DNA of 64,000 bases from Gymnopus androsaceus JB14 (GCA_009733575.1 ML769726.1:3760-67759); one strand, 5' to 3'. Counted from the stretch's first letter, positions 34,562-48,340 are shown. Notes: generated by a model from the letters alone, not told the origin. A program made the numbers and translations.

Positions 34562-37500
34562 CATTAGCATTCACAACTGTGTATACTGTATGGGGACATT
34601 ATACAACCAGTACTAATTCAAACTCTAGAAATTGAAGTGTCAATATGGCTGCTCTGCTGAAACTGAATACTTCACTGACTGGCCTCAATAATCAATATTT
34701 CAGATCAGTTGAAGCTGATAGCTTCAGGTACTGTCTGAGAAACGGATAATTCTATTAACCAACCCCGCTGCTCAAACACAATCCTGCTACAACCCTCCTT
34801 CAATGAGTCGCCTCTGGAGCAGCCCTAGTGCAATAGGCAGAGCCCTCCGCAGAGCCCCGCCGAGAATGTCACAAGCAGCAAATTAAACAGTAACCCTCCT
34901 TGCACCTCGCTAAGGCCCTTTCTACCTACAGGATTCACGGGTCCGCCCGCCTGAGGTCTACAAGTGAGAGGGCCGCTTAGCAGTGCACTCAGCTAGCATG
35001 GTCCCTCCAGCCTAGAACCATCTGCAGGTAATATTACCCAAGTTTCTTCATGGTTCTGTGTTGGCGCGTATACGCCGTTTTGTCGAACACTAGAGTATAG
35101 ATACAGCACCGCTTACTACCTAGTACCTACCTTTCTCTCTTTTTCCTTCCTCACTGATCGTACTAGGTATAGTCTCTGTTCCGGTATATTCTTTATATTT
35201 TTCTTACGCTCTGTTTCTCTTTTTTTCCTTCCTCACCGATCGTACTAGTCTAGGACATTGTACATTGTACATTGATTGCCCACCCCTTGCTACCTACACT
35301 ACCTCGGTTTCCCACCCTGTATCTAGCACTGGTTTCGGTTTTTCTTGCCCCCTTTCACCTTTCTTGCTCGTACCTCCCAGTACTTCCTCCTCTCTAATAC
35401 AAAAAACGGCCCTTTGGGTCGGTTCTACTGGCTAAACACCTGTCCGCGGGTCGAACCTAAGCGATTGGAGAGATATTACGCATACAGTACTAAATTTGTC
35501 ACCGGACATCAGTCACATCACTCCGAGCCTCCGCCGCCTCAGAACTTAATGAAAAAAGTCTGTAGGCTGGGTTGTTATGATTTGTGTCAAAATGAGGGAT
35601 TGTGTTCGGACAGCGGGGTTGGTTAATAGAATTATCCCTGAGAAACATTGTTTCAGAAAGAAATTCCCTTTTGGGGAAAGTTCAAGAATCAAATGGTCTG
35701 AATTTGATTCCTTCTTAAGTCCTGTGAAATATTTATTTTTTATATTCATCCAAAAAAGTGTATTTCACTTATGTATTGCAATAATTTATTTCCCACAATG
35801 CTTCAGCCAGACTGAAGCATAATTATTGGCAATGTGACAGAATAATAAAGATCAAATCCTTGCCACACTTCCAATGCTGAATGCTTTGAATTTTATATTG
35901 TATAATGTGCCGCTGTGAAAATTCCATTGAGATGCAAGTCAGCTTGAGCTCATATTGCTTAAGAATGCTATCAGAACTCACCATTCCTGTCAAGCTCCAA
36001 TGCCAGTGACACACTTCGAAACCACCGGTATTACTCTCTGTTGGACTACACTATGTATACACTACATATGTCCTGATTTGGTCTCCTTGTTCAGGCTTAG
36101 TCCCCTTTTGGCATCTGACTCGGTGGCTCGTTGATATACCACTGATTCCCACGTTCTCTCCTCAGCTGTTGACCTCCGTTCTTCATCTGAGGGTGAGCCT
36201 TTTTCCTTTTCATTTGTATACCTACATCGATACTGACACTACGGTAGTTTTCCGTGTTTTCGTTCTCAATTTAGGTATATATATATATATAGCTGCTGAC
36301 CTCCGTTCTTCATCTGAGGTTTTCCGTGTTTTCGTTCTCGATTTAGATCTCGGCCTCTAACACTCTCCTAAAATATGAGGGAAACTTGACAATATCAGAA
36401 CTCACTATCCCTGTCAAGCTCCTAATGCCAGTGAAACCACTGGTTTTACCATCGTAAAATGTGCGTCCCAACAACTCCATTGAAATGCAGGTCAATACAA
36501 GGATAAAACAGACAGCATAAGAGCTCACTGTCTTACCAAGCTCCCAGCGCCAATGCAACACTTTGAAATCACTGGTATGACCATTGTAAAATATGCAGCC
36601 TCGAAAATTGAGAGGTCAGCTCGAGCTCAAAACAAACAATGGTGAAACTCACCGTAACTTCGAATTTCAGTTTGAAACAGCCAAAGAATTATCAACCAAA
36701 AACGTTACCGCAGTCCTGGTCTTTCTTTAAGTGCTTTTGAGCTTGGGACCGGCCTTTGAGCTGAAAAGGAATTTTGGGAGTGGAAAGACTTTGTTGATAG
36801 CTCCAGAACTAGCAGAAAAAAATTCTAAGTTAGCCATACTCAAGAAGAATGAACTCTAACTTTTATGTATATTGATAAGCTCACTGGCAAAGAATTAGAA
36901 GCCAAAAAGAACTGCATTCCAGAAAAAAATACCTGAATTGACTCGCATAAGAGCATAGCTGCTTGAGGTTGAAAGTTGAAGGTGAAGAAGAAAGTAAAAG
37001 AGAAGTGCTCTGGAAGCGCTATTCATGCGAGACTGTATATCTGTATGAGTTTTTAAATGACTTGGAGTTTAATTTTTGTCAAAACTCGAATCAACTTTTT
37101 TTTGTGCTCATGCCGACAACCTACACATTTCTCAATGCACTCATAACCAATTGCAACTTGAGGTTAATCTTGCAAGACTTGTGCTTAAATTTTTGCACTT
37201 GAATGGACTTCATGCCATATGCTCTTCAAACATGAGCGAGTCCGGGGCTGCACGATGTATTAAATGTAGTTCACAGCGACCAAGTCACTGCATTTGAAAA
37301 TGAGTTGGAAAGAGGGGGCATAGTACTAGTAGTATCAGATACTTTATTGAATTTAATCTGTGATTACCGGAATCTAATCATCCTTGAGTCCCAGCATTTC
37401 TACACTAAAGCTGCAATAGCAGCACACTAACCCGTCATCCCCACCTGCAAGGTCCAAGCAGGATGAGCAACTATGCCCACCTCTCAGAGGTCGAAAGCAG

Positions 37501-38026
37501 TAGCGTTGTGCCAGATAAGGCAATGAAACGAGGATGATATCTTGTACGCGAGTAGGATTTAAATGATAAATTTTGATGTGAGATTTTATAAGTAGAATCT
37601 AATCGATAAATTTGTATATAAGTTTTTTTTGTGTGGTTTGCAGGGGAGACGGCGTCAGCCAGGAGCGATGCCGTTTGGAAAGGAAATCCAAACGAATAGG
37701 TAGGTAGCGGTTGACGTCGAATCTGGTACACAAGGAGTGAAAGGGTCTAAAGGAAAGATCACATGAACCCAAACATACCAAGCGTCAGCCAAATCAGAAA
37801 GGGACTGGTGGGAGGGGCCAAAAATAAATCTCGAGCGAGAATAAAGAGAACGAGAGATTTTATGCGAAGCAAATGAGTGCGACAAGTTGAAAGACTTGAC
37901 GCGTACACGAGTTTGTCCCCAAACGGGTAATCTTTTGTAATCTAATCTATTGGGCCCAAATCTCTAAGATATAACACAAAATTACATTGCCTTATCTTAC
38001 ACTTACGCTCTCACGTAGCTTCAGCT
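34562..38026. other. Gene-poor stretch with diverged repeats
   Basis: At 35132 and 35213 a 36 bp word (ctctttttccttcctcac.gatcgtactag) is repeated. From about 35860 to 36660 a unit of roughly 130-150 bp recurs imperfectly (cagaactcac.atccctgtcaag, then aaccac.ggta). At 36166 and 36294 the word gacctccgttcttcatctgagg is duplicated around a short (ta)n run (36274-36292). I see no supportable gene. The 37471-37885 minus-strand frames have no recognisable motif. Confidence 0.45.
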
Positions 38027-38194
38027 CATCAGCAAAACCTGGGTGTTCGCCATAGCAAGGTCCCCCTCTGTGCAGCTCTGTACAGCAATTGATCGGAAAT
38101 TGATATAGATCAGTTGCTGTACAGCTCTGTACAGAACTGTGCAGAGCTGCACAGAGGGGGACCTTGCTATGGGATCACCCAGGTTTTGCTGATG
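38027..38194. mobile_element. CATCAGC-type foldback MITE, 168 bp
   Basis: CATCAGCAAAACCTGGGTG and its inverted copy bound the element. Inside, ccatagcaaggtcccc and ggggaccttgctatgg form a second inverted pair, and the centre repeats ctgtacag words, so nearly the whole element can form a hairpin. It is flanked by ct on both sides (38025-38026 and 38195-38196), a 2 bp target duplication. Confidence 0.85.
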
Positions 38195-40025
38195 CTGGCA
38201 CTTAGTCTAATTTACGTCTCAGCCAAGACCACGGGTGCTAATGTTCCCTCCCAGATCGGTGGAAACCGTACTTATAGCAGCCTGGCGAGACAGGGGTAGC
38301 TCAGCTCACTCTTCCCTCTGTCTTGCCAGTTATGTCTCTTTAACATTATCTATTCATACCTTTATTCATCTACACTCTTCCCTCTGTCTAGCTAGTTGAT
38401 TATTTGCGCTACTTGAGCGTCTCAGACCTTGCGAGGATGATTGGGGGCTAAGTAATTCGTGATATTAAAGTTGCACTGTACAGTGTACTAAAAAAACGCA
38501 ACTGGGTGGTATAAATCTGGTATGAATGGTGTATGAACTTGGTATAATGATTATACGGCCGACAATAGTTCTGCTGGTCCGTGATGGCGTATGCTTACGC
38601 ATTTTGGTTAAATCAATATACCAATGACGGAAGACGATCCGGTCGGCGGCGATGTTGACAGGGAAATGGCAGAAGCTCAAGTGTTGGTCGAACAGCTCAC
38701 CGTGAACGAGAAGGCATCATCGAAGGGGAAGATGATGGAGAGCACTCCTTTGACGGATGTCCTACCAACGAAACCCTTTTCTGCTTGAACACATTTCCAC
38801 TGCTCCCAAACACCAGCAATCCTCCTCAACGTCTCAGGTTGAGTCCGCCAACCCACACCCACACAGAAAAAGTGGTCCGCGAACAGGAACGGGAATTTGA
38901 GCTTAACCCGAGGTATCTCAAAATTGCTGACCAGGTCAGAAACTACAGCAGAAACATCAATGAGGCAGGCCCAAAGCGCTCCGCTAGAGTTCCATGATTA
39001 ATGAATTTTGAACCAAAAGCCCTCGAATAAACGCCCTCCAACTTGCCTCCAACAATTCTTCCCAGTGTTCGATTTTCGACAAAAGCACCCTAATGAATGC
39101 GTAGTGTAACTTCTCAGAAGCTCTCCAACTGACCTCGAGAAACCCTCTCTGGAAAATCAAGCAAATTTTTACTACATATCTTCCCACTCGCGAGCAGCTC
39201 GTGTTAACATGAGCAAAGACAGAAGTGACAAAGTTTGTTTTTTTTCAAAATTTTTTTGACTTGGCAGTCATGGAGCAACCGCATGCACAAATTCATTGGG
39301 TGTGATCGAATACCAGTCCAGTCTGACGATGGGCCAAAGAGATCACATAAACAGAACTGGCTGTAATAATGACCGAAAGAGAAGGTCCGAGAGGAAGAAG
39401 ACAGCGCGGTAGATAGGAGATTTTGACAGATATGAAGCATGCGACTATGAGACGTTGAAAATCTCATGAGAGTATCGAAGTACTGTTTATGGAAATTTCG
39501 GCACTACATTCATGGTACTTAGATGTATGGAGGTGGGACCAGACGCAGGTGGTTTCCGTAAGCATTTAGCCAATTGGAAGAACGAGATGTGGAAGATCTG
39601 ATCAAGTTGCTTCATGAATCGCTGCTTGAATGAGAAATGATCCGAGACTGATACGAGACAGTGAAAATGGTTTTCCGGAAGCAAGATTTGCGAGGAATAG
39701 ATGAATCGATTATTGACATGGTGAACAGGAAGGATTTGGCATTCAAGGAGTTGCCGGGTTGTAAGAGGGTGATTATTAGTACAAGCAAACAAGACAGTAA
39801 GCTCGGCATTTGTCAAAGTTTCTGTGGATTGTCTTACAGCCGTGTGCAAAACTAATGACAGTTGCATGATCTCGAAGAAATGGTTCCGAATAAAAATCAC
39901 ACTCATCTTCACAACATGTGCGAACAATATCATTTTGGACGTTTACGGAAAGGATTTTCCCATTTTTAGGGGCCTCGGAATTATGTCCGAGGGGCAAAAC
40001 TGTTTGAAATTTCAAAGTTATTTTT
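38195..40025. other. Stretch with possible gene fragments, unresolved
   Basis: A plus-strand frame at 38624-38788 encodes an acidic peptide starting MTEDDPVGGDVDRE. Another piece ends YLKIADQVRNYSRNINEAG near 38990. Minus-strand frames at 39204-40072 include one with KNGKILSVNVQNDIVRTC. None is joined by a convincing set of splice sites and I recognise no family. Confidence 0.35.
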
Positions 40026-40760
40026 ATTTCAGATTTATTTATTTTCAATTCTTCAGATCGAACAACTGTCATTAGTTTTGCAACTGTAATATCCGAGACA
40101 GTCTATATAGATGTACCGCAGAAGACACCCCAATGTAACATTTATCTGATCTTGATGTATGTTCTTGGCTTGAAAAGGTCCAAACATGTTATCATCGCAT
40201 ACTTTTGTATTTCAACTCGTGTCAATCATGGATAAGATCGACCCCCGCATTTGTAGAAAGAGCAGACCCTGGATTACAATTTACAACTTCAGCATTAGAC
40301 TCCGGAGTGTGCACTGAGTCAGTAATCCCTCGCAGTGAGAGTAAGTAGATCTGATAGCGGTCTTTTCATTTCGGCCATTGCCAACCATTTACGATCTGAA
40401 TGGAAGTTTCCGGATTGGGATATCACCGATTTATCTCTTTGGGCCGTCCTAGTAATGAAAAATCCCGTTATCTGCGGCCAATCGCGCCAAAACAATAAAA
40501 CATACGAACAGTTGATTCCAGAGCACGCCATGCAGGTACGACCTATGATCTATATTCTATGAATGGCCGAGTGGTGGGTCTGGCCGAGCAAGTTACACCC
40601 TATAGTAAGGCTCATTCGAAACAAAGTGTAAGAATAAATAATAAGTATCAGTATAAGAATTATTTTTCAAGCGACTGATGTGTATGAAATGATATGTGGG
40701 CAATCTAATTTCTTGTACCTCGTGCCATTATTGACAATGCACAATGCGGAATAAGAACTG
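40026..40760 (+). repeat. 735 bp segment shared with 14518-15252
   Basis: Apparently identical to the segment between the two 4.7 kb copies. Here it is followed directly by an open stretch with LSRVDPWLLLDIDSNF (about 40765-40900), which may belong to the same broken gene, so this is the more likely source copy. Stretch 40761-41426 otherwise holds no supported gene. Confidence 0.8.
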
Positions 40761-41426
40761 CTCATCTGAGCAGAGTGGACCCCTGGTTACTTCTCGACAT
40801 TGATTCAAACTTCACCACAGAATTTACTCGTATGCAGATTCACTTTGGCAAAGCTGTAGATTATGCTATAACAGAGGTGATGGAGGTTTCGCATACATGA
40901 CTTCCAATTAAACAAGAGTTTCGGAGCGGGTCGCACTAGCATTACACAACTGAGAGAGAAGGTTTCTCCTCCTGCGGAAAAGCATTGCGTTAAAGAAGAG
41001 CCGTTTCACAACAAGGCTTCAGATCCAGATTCAGATTCGGAGTCAGTAGTCAATCTGGCGCCTCTTTTGATCTCCAAGATCTTCAAGATCTGTAACGAAA
41101 AGATCCTCTGCCAGGCACTTCGTTGATGAAAAGAGCAGAGGGAATGAAAAATGATATGTTTGGTGATATTAAAATGGTTTTCTCGATGTAAAGCGCAGCT
41201 TATAATATCGGTCCGCTGCGTTTTGATAACATTTCATCTCATGTTACAGAACAGGGCCTTATTCATTTTCGGATTTAGCCTGTGTTAAGAATGTTGCGTG
41301 ACGCAAGTCCCAAATTTATCTGGAGTACCTAACCTCTAGCCTTCTGGTGAATCTATTGTTACCCGCGGCTCCCAAGTTCATGTATGAGTTCGGAAACAAC
41401 TTCTGCGTTTCCCTCCCCCTCCGAAC

Positions 41427-43184
41427 ATGCCTAAGAACAAAGACCAGAAAGGTCCCGCACGAGATTATTTCTTCTTTTTCAAATACTCGAAGGACTATGA
41501 CATCCACTATAACAATGATCCCCTATGCCGTGACTTTTGGCAGAAATATGAGGTTCCGACTACCATAGATCCTAACAGGACTATGATAAAGGAGTGGGTG
41601 GAGATGCTCAACGATGAGAAGATGCCAGTTTCTGGCTACCATCTGGCAGTGCCTATTGGCGAAATGGATATCCAGACCCCCTTCAAGCTGCGCTCAGCAT
41701 TGACACCACTGGCCTCGTTCAAAATTTCAAAACTCTTGACAGAGTTTTATGGGGTCTGTATTGTCCTTACCGGTATGTATATTTTTGCATTCTGTGAGGA
41801 TTTTTTTTTATGGTAGAGTTGTTTTATTTAGATACCTTTGAGGACTTTAAAGAATCTTTTGACAGTGCACACGGAAACGACAATGTGATGTTCTCCTCAT
41901 CCGGAAATTATGGAGATTTACGCTCGTACCTTGAAATTGCTTTCATCAAGGGGCCCTCAAGCACGATTACCACCGACCATCTCATTCATAACAGTGTACA
42001 CCAATGGTGTTCTGGAGATGTACCAAATTTTGTTCAGACAAAAATAACCACACTACAAAGCAGGAGGGATTGGTCAGATTGGCCAGAAGATGTGTGTGAC
42101 CAAGCAGTGTACAATGCATAGTATACTAAAATCTTAACACTTCAGGAGTTACATTGTTTCCAAGCCAAATTTTCTGGTTTAAAATTCGATGAATTCGTCA
42201 AAACAACACCGGATCCATCCTCCGAGCAGATTACAGCCCCCATTCAGGCCCCATCCACCTCCTCTACCAAACAAAATTACTGCAATAAAAATCCTGCATC
42301 ATTCACGCATATCAGAACAAATGAATATGTGGCCCTCAATCCATTGCATTTGGGTCCTGTGGGGTCGAACAAGGCGAGCTTCGAGACTAGTGTAAGAGAT
42401 GACATCTTTGCACCTGTCTTCCAGTGGGTGAAAGCTGCATATCGTTCACCAGACGAGATTCGCTTTCCCTCGTAAGTATCCACTTCAAAAAATTGTGCCT
42501 GATAAACTGAACCTAGATTCATAGGGCGAAATCTCCTTGGCCACACCAAATGGGGTTCTTGACTTCAAATGTCCCTCATCCCAAAAAAACCCAGGTTCAT
42601 CTGGTACACCCCTCATCAGACGCCTCCATTGTTCATCAATATGAATTCCTGATAATGGTTGAAATTGACTCGCACTCAAATAGTGCATCCTACTATGCTG
42701 CGAAGGGTGACAGAAGTCGCCTCCTTGCACAAGCAGCCTTCATAGTTCGCTTCATAAATGTGACTTTGAACTCAGCTGACTTTTGCTTGCCAATCTTCTG
42801 GGTGAGTGATAAGTGGGAAGGGGAGTGTTACTTGGTGTTCCAAGAAAAAAACAGTGTATGTTTTTTTTGCCCACTGAATCAAGTGACTAAAATATTGGTT
42901 AGATTTTTTACCATCGGGTAATGAATGGCTACAAGACTTCCTTTAGCCTCACTGATAACCATTCACGCGCGCATTTCCACCTTCGACTACTTAATGCCTG
43001 TGATCCTTACTACCGTCACCTCAGTGAGATCCAACACATGATTTGTGCTGAAAGATGGCTTGCTCTGAACAACATGGATTTCAATATAGTGGATGAAGGG
43101 TCCTTAAATGCACGGGCCATGAAGAGGCAAAGAGTGGACTCCACAGTTTCTGTAACAGATGAAGGAACATCTTTCTCCACATAA
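41427..43184 (+). CDS. Five-exon gene of unknown function (519 aa model)
   Basis: Exons 41427-41772, 41832-42106, 42146-42471, 42525-42855 and 42903-43184 join in frame (1560 bp) through four GT-AG introns of 39-59 bp, three with donors gtatgt or gtaagt. There is no internal stop or frameshift. The start MPKNKDQKGPARDYFFFF is the first ATG of the frame. The N-terminal part is rich in charged and aromatic residues. The third exon contains a Pro/Ser/Thr linker (SSEQITAPIQAPSTSST). The fourth is a compact region with EFLIMVEIDSHSNSASYY and a hydrophobic segment. The C-terminus (MKRQRVDSTVSV) is basic then Ser/Thr-rich. I recognise no family. It is flanked by transposons on both sides and could be a host gene or transposon cargo. 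Confidence 0.65.
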
Positions 43185-43617
43185 GGCAGCTAAAGTTGCA
43201 GCTCAGCGGCGTGCTGAGGCAGGACACCTTTAATGGAACTTCACCAGTTGTGGTCCTGTGTTGTCCAGTGTCAATCCATTGTTTTTCTTGAATTTTGAAG
43301 TATTTCTTCTGTGGTTGATCTGCATGTGTGTATTATCTTTGTCCCTGCTATCTTTTGTAAACTATGCTTTTATGCTTTATGTATGCTTCCATGATTTGTG
43401 TTAGAATCAGAGGTATGAAAAAACTTCATTAAAGCTTCTTGTAAATTGAGCTCTCAATAAGTTTACAATAAACATATTTCTTTGCTTATGCAAATGAGTC
43501 GGGACATCACAACCTCATATATACCATGGTAATATCTGGAAACAGCTCAAACAGTGTGCAGAGCCAGATAGTACCGGGTAGTGCTGTACTTTGATTGGTT
43601 AACCCCCCTTCCACTTA

Positions 43618-43717
43618 CAGTTGGCAACAAAATTGATGACACCCCCCGTGACCTACTGAATGGGATACTGAATAGCCTACTGTATTTGGGGGGTGACATC
43701 AATTTTGTTGCGAACTG
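43618..43717. mobile_element. Tc1/mariner-type MITE, 100 bp
   Basis: The ends CAGTTGGCAACAAAATTG and inverted CAGTTCGCAACAAAATTG continue into GACACCCCCC and its complement. TA flanks both sides (43616-43617 and 43718-43719). The stretch 43185-43615 before it holds no gene; it includes the 3' flank of the five-exon gene. Confidence 0.9.
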
Positions 43718-46239
43718 TAGTACTACATAGTAGCTTACAGAATTCAATATCTTTCCTTTTTCAGCCATACATCCGAGTTATCTGAAATCACCCTTTGATT
43801 ATTATCATTGACTGCATTGCCATCAATCCTCTCAGGTCTGTCACTGTTATAGCACTGCATGCAGAAACCCATAAGTTTGCATGACAAGTGGAAAACTTAT
43901 GAAAAACAGCCAAGATATGCGAAATTCGGAAGTTTCCGGACTTAGCAAAATCTTATCAATGAACTTATGAATTAGACCAGGTAGATAAGATTTGCCGAAG
44001 TTGGGAAACTTATGCAATGACTTATGGAAATCAAATATGACCAAATGTCACACAAAGCTTTCAATAAGTTCAGATGAACTTAGGGAAATCATATTGAAAT
44101 CATATTAAAATTTGATGGAAATCTTAGGGAAAACTAAGGAAAATTAAGAGACCATAAGTGTTTGGTGAGTAAACGATAAGTCCAGAAACTTATGAAAACC
44201 TTGTTGATAGCAAATACTAAACTTATGGAAATCAGATGAAATTTTTGTAAAAAACTTATGAAAATGGGGAAAACAAAATTTTACCATAAAGTAACCAGGA
44301 TATCAAAAACTTATGAAAGTCTGGAATCAAAAAGACCATGATAAGAAGTTTGACAAATACAAAACATATGGAAATTGTATGAGTTGGAATGGTCACAATA
44401 AGACAAATACACCAGATGGCAAAGCTTATGAAATTTGCAGTCACACTGTTGCACTCCAATCTGTCCAAGAATCATAATGGACTATTGCAGAGTACAGATT
44501 GGTCTGAGAGTCAAGATGGACCACTGTGAAATTGGCAGATTGGTCCAATAATACACCAATTTTTTGGCAAGACCTCGAGAATGCGATTCTTGACAAGTTC
44601 GCTTCTAGAGATGGTATAAGAGAGCTAGTGAGCCCGAGCTGGTAGCTGTAACAAGTCTAATAAGTGTGGGGGTACTTGGACGAACAGAGCCATGCTATTA
44701 AATTGGATATCAGCTCTAAGTAGTTTGTAGGAACCCTTAGTCTGGTAGCGGAGTCTCACTGGCATGTCAATGCCAGCACTCATGTAAAAGAGGCATATTG
44801 CCCACATAGACTCGCACTCAAAAGGGATACACTCTGAGGACAAGTAATTCAGGGAATTGTGGAAAGGATATGGACTTCGCAAAACGGTACAGAACCAATT
44901 CAAGTGGGCTGATGTCAAGATTGTCATGATAGCCAAAGGGTACTTCGAAGCTTGATACCGAGGAAGCACTCATAATTTGTTTAGCGCCAAACAACAAATA
45001 ACGGTGTATGCCGAAAAGAACGAAACAAGAGGAGAAGGATTGACAAAGCCAAGAGAGCATATGTAGGCACTCAAAGTGACGTGTACCAGGATTGGAAGGC
45101 ATATGTGTCTGCCAAGCAATGGAAGAAACGATGTGTAATAGACAGAGGTTCGAGCTAGGGGAACAACACCATACATTAGTTGGTGTTTTCCCACACAAAT
45201 ATACTCTGGGAATATAGAGATATGGATATGGTTGGGAAGCTACGAGGATGGGGATGCAAATAGGGAGGAAGGGAAGAAGAATGCAGTAAGTTGCAACGAG
45301 AAACAGAACTATGATGGGATTAGTGCGCATGGCGCAGGGCATGCATCAGCTACATAGCAGTACGTGTTGCCCAGGAAAGGATCAAAGGTGCATAACCCAG
45401 ACAGAAATAGGGTGTAATACCCATAAGAAGCAGACAAATGGATATTAGGGTTGCAGATATATGCATATACGGACTGTTTTATTATAATTTCTCCTTTTCT
45501 GAAACAAGTTGTACCATTTGTCTGGATTTTCGAAGTACTTTTTTATTATTTAACCAGTGTCTGGCCGAGAGTAGTATAAAAGCCTAGCTATATTTCCTTT
45601 GCAAAACAAGTTACCTTTGAACCTCATTTGTTGCCAGTGTGAATCCTCATTGACATAGCTACAGCTGAGACAGGAAAGATACCACTCCCTTGTGAACCAA
45701 AGTAATACTTCGTGTGGTATGGAAGAGAGTTGTTTAATGCACCCAGCATTAGAGACTTACAATCCTAACAACTGTGAAAGCCCTGACTTAAACCAAGTCA
45801 AATTGTTGTTTTAGTTTTGAGGAGTCTAGTGTGACCACCGAGAAACAACCATCTGTTGCGACTGAGCTCAGGTGTACAGGAAGCAAACTGTCTGCTGTCC
45901 TGAGTGGTTTTTCCCTACTGTTAGGAATCACTTTGTTGAACCAAGCCATATTGTTGGTGGTTCTTTTTGTTGTCATTGTTATATTGTTACCCCTATCATT
46001 GCCCCGAATCTGTATAGATTGATTAGAAAAGGAGATCCTATCCTTCAATCGTCTACCAGTATTACTTTGAGAAACACCAGTCACTTTCGAGGGACAAATA
46101 GAGTATTTTCTTTGCAGAACCTTTGACAATGCACCCTCGCTATTTAAATTGATAGCCGAACCCCCTGTGTTTCAGTCACTTAGTGTTGATTACTCTGCAC
46201 TACTTGAACCAACGGACCCACAGCTTGTTACCAAGAATC

Positions 46240-46710
46240 ATTACAGAATGGACAGATTGGTCAGAGAGTCAAGACAGACCACTACAGAGTGGACAGATTG
46301 GTCCAAGAGTCATTGCGGAGTGGACAGACTGGTCTGAGAGTCAAGATGGACCGCTGTGGAGTAGATATATTGGTCCGAGAGTCATTGCAGAGTGGTCCAA
46401 GAGTCCTGTGGAGTGGACAGCCTGGTCTGAGAGTCAAGATGGACCATTACAGAGTTGACAGATCGGTCCAAGAGTCATTGCGGAGTAGATGGATTGGTCT
46501 GAGAGTCATGATGGACCACTGTAGAGCAGACAGATTGGTCCAAAAGTCCTTTGGGGTGGACAGATTGGTCCAAGAGTCATTGCAGAGTGGTCTGAGAGTC
46601 CTGTGGAGTAGACAGATTGGTCTGAGAGTCAAGACGGATCATTACAGAGCAGACAGATGGGTCCAAGAGTCCTGTAGAGTGGACAGACTGGTCTGAGAGT
46701 CTGTCAGGCC
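46240..46710 (+). repeat. Subterminal-type array, unit about 40 bp
   Basis: Units read roughly gagtggacagattggtcc then aagagtcaagatggaccactg with variation. Together with 47750-48340 and the inverted 48390-48930 they make up about 1.6 kb of the CACTA-like element. Short Trp-rich open frames here are a by-product of the repeat. Confidence 0.85.
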
Positions 46711-47749
46711 TTGGCTCACTTCCAGACACTCCCTGCACTTGTTATCCACCCACTGATGTTTCCCATGCTTGGTGACTATCCGCGGATACTTCCCACACTC
46801 ATTACCTCAATTGTGGATGCTTCCTGTGCTTATTTACCAGTTTATCCTGTGTGCGGGGTACTTTCTACATGTGATTACCAGTTATTCCACCTTCTGGGTG
46901 CCTCCCGCACTTGATAACTATCCATCAGGCCCTCCTGAGGACTTACACAGCCTTTCTACAGTATATAAGTAGACACCCCAAGTCCATGTACCCTAGTCTG
47001 TTATTACTGCTGTTACCATTGTTTTCTGGTTTCTGAATCTATTCTGTTTGCTATCCATCTCTGTCTCTCTGTTTTGCCTGTTCCAACCAGCTGTGCCTTC
47101 CGAGCTCCATTCAAAGGCCCACTGTCATCTGCATTGACTGCGAGGCTCCATCTGTAGATCCCAAATCTATGTCTGGAGCTCACTGTCTTCTATCTCTGTT
47201 TACAAATTTACAACCCAAGCTCCTTGGGAGCTTCCTATTTGGGTTTTTCTACCTCTAGAACCTCTGGCACCATCCACTTTCACCCTATTCCATCTGCTCC
47301 CATGTTATTTCCATCCACTTTCACCCTATTCCATCTGCTCCCATGCTATTTCTGTCCGCTTTCGTGCTATTCCATCTGCTTTCACCCTATTACATCCACT
47401 CCCACGCTGTTTCCGTCTGCTTCCACCCTATATCCATCTGGATTTGCTATATTCCACCCACATTATCCATATTTGAACATATTACACCCTTTTGGACTAC
47501 CCCTTCATCTGTATTCCATCCACTTCCACTCCCTTCTGGTCATTGGACCACAATACCACCCAGTTCCTCCTGATTACATCATTGGGTGGCTTGTACACTG
47601 TTCCTTGCACCTCCGAGACTTGTACTGTTCCGTACAACGCTCATACTACTGTCCAGACCCACCTTATGGCATGGTTACCCCAGGTGGTCATATTTGGTCT
47701 CCACTTACATCTAGGTGCAAGACATTCAGGATACATTGGTTTGAGGTAG
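46711..47749 (+). other. Pyrimidine-rich spacer in the CACTA-like element
   Basis: C/T-rich sequence with repeats of ccatctgctcccatg and cactttcaccctattcc (about 47270-47560). A 176-codon open frame (47224-47754) is explained by the base composition and I do not call it a gene. Confidence 0.5.
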
Positions 47750-48340
47750 AGTAGACAGATTGGTCCAAGAGTCAAGATGGACTACTACAGAGTAAACAGA
47801 TTGGTCCAAGAGTCAAGACAGACCATTGCCGAGTGGATGGATTGGTCCAAGGATCAAGACAGACCACTGCAGAGCAGACAGATTGTTCCAAAGATCAGGA
47901 TGGACCACTGCGGGGTGGATGGATTGGTCCAAAGGTCAAGATGGACTACTGCAGGGTGGACAGATTGGTCCAAAGACTAAGATAGACAATAGCGGAGTGG
48001 ACAGATTGGTCCAAAGATCAAGATGAACAATGGCAGGGTGGACAGATTGGTCCAAGGATCAAGATGGACAACAGTGGAACAAGACAGATTGGTCCAAAGA
48101 TCAAGATGGACCACTGCATGGTGGACAGATTGGTCCAAAGATCAAGATGGATGACAGCGGGGTGGACAGATTGGTCCAAGAGTCAAGATGGACCACTGCA
48201 GAGTAAACAGATTGGTCTAAGAGTCATTGCGGAGTGGTCCAAGAGTCCTATGGAGTGGACAGATCCGTCTGAGAGTCAGGACAGACTACTACAGAGTGAT
48301 TGGATTAGTCGGAAGGGAGATGTTAGGAAGTATCCCACTT
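47750..48340 (+). repeat. Second acagattggtcc array (direct sense)
   Basis: Same 40 bp class of unit as 46240-46710, with variants such as gatcaagatgga. It ends at about 48340 near aggaagtatcccacttccta, a short palindrome. Confidence 0.85.

Noticed and set aside
35065..35100. Possible LTR start (tgttggcgcg)
   Set aside because: No matching end, target duplication or second copy.
35430..35470. tRNA or SINE-like B box (reverse complement ggttcgaccc)
   Set aside because: No cloverleaf can be drawn, the A box is poor and no second copy is seen.
39776..40072. 98-codon minus-strand frame with KNGKILSVNVQNDIVRTC
   Set aside because: Overlaps other open frames and the 735 bp repeat border, no family recognised and no supported exon chain.
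44818..45342. Hydrophobic minus-strand frame considered as a pheromone-receptor (Ste3-like) relic
   Set aside because: Only vague similarity in hydrophobic pattern; no shared motif that would survive a profile search is visible.
47224..47754. 176-codon open frame on plus
   Set aside because: Pyrimidine-rich repeated sequence explains the absence of stops; no family resemblance.
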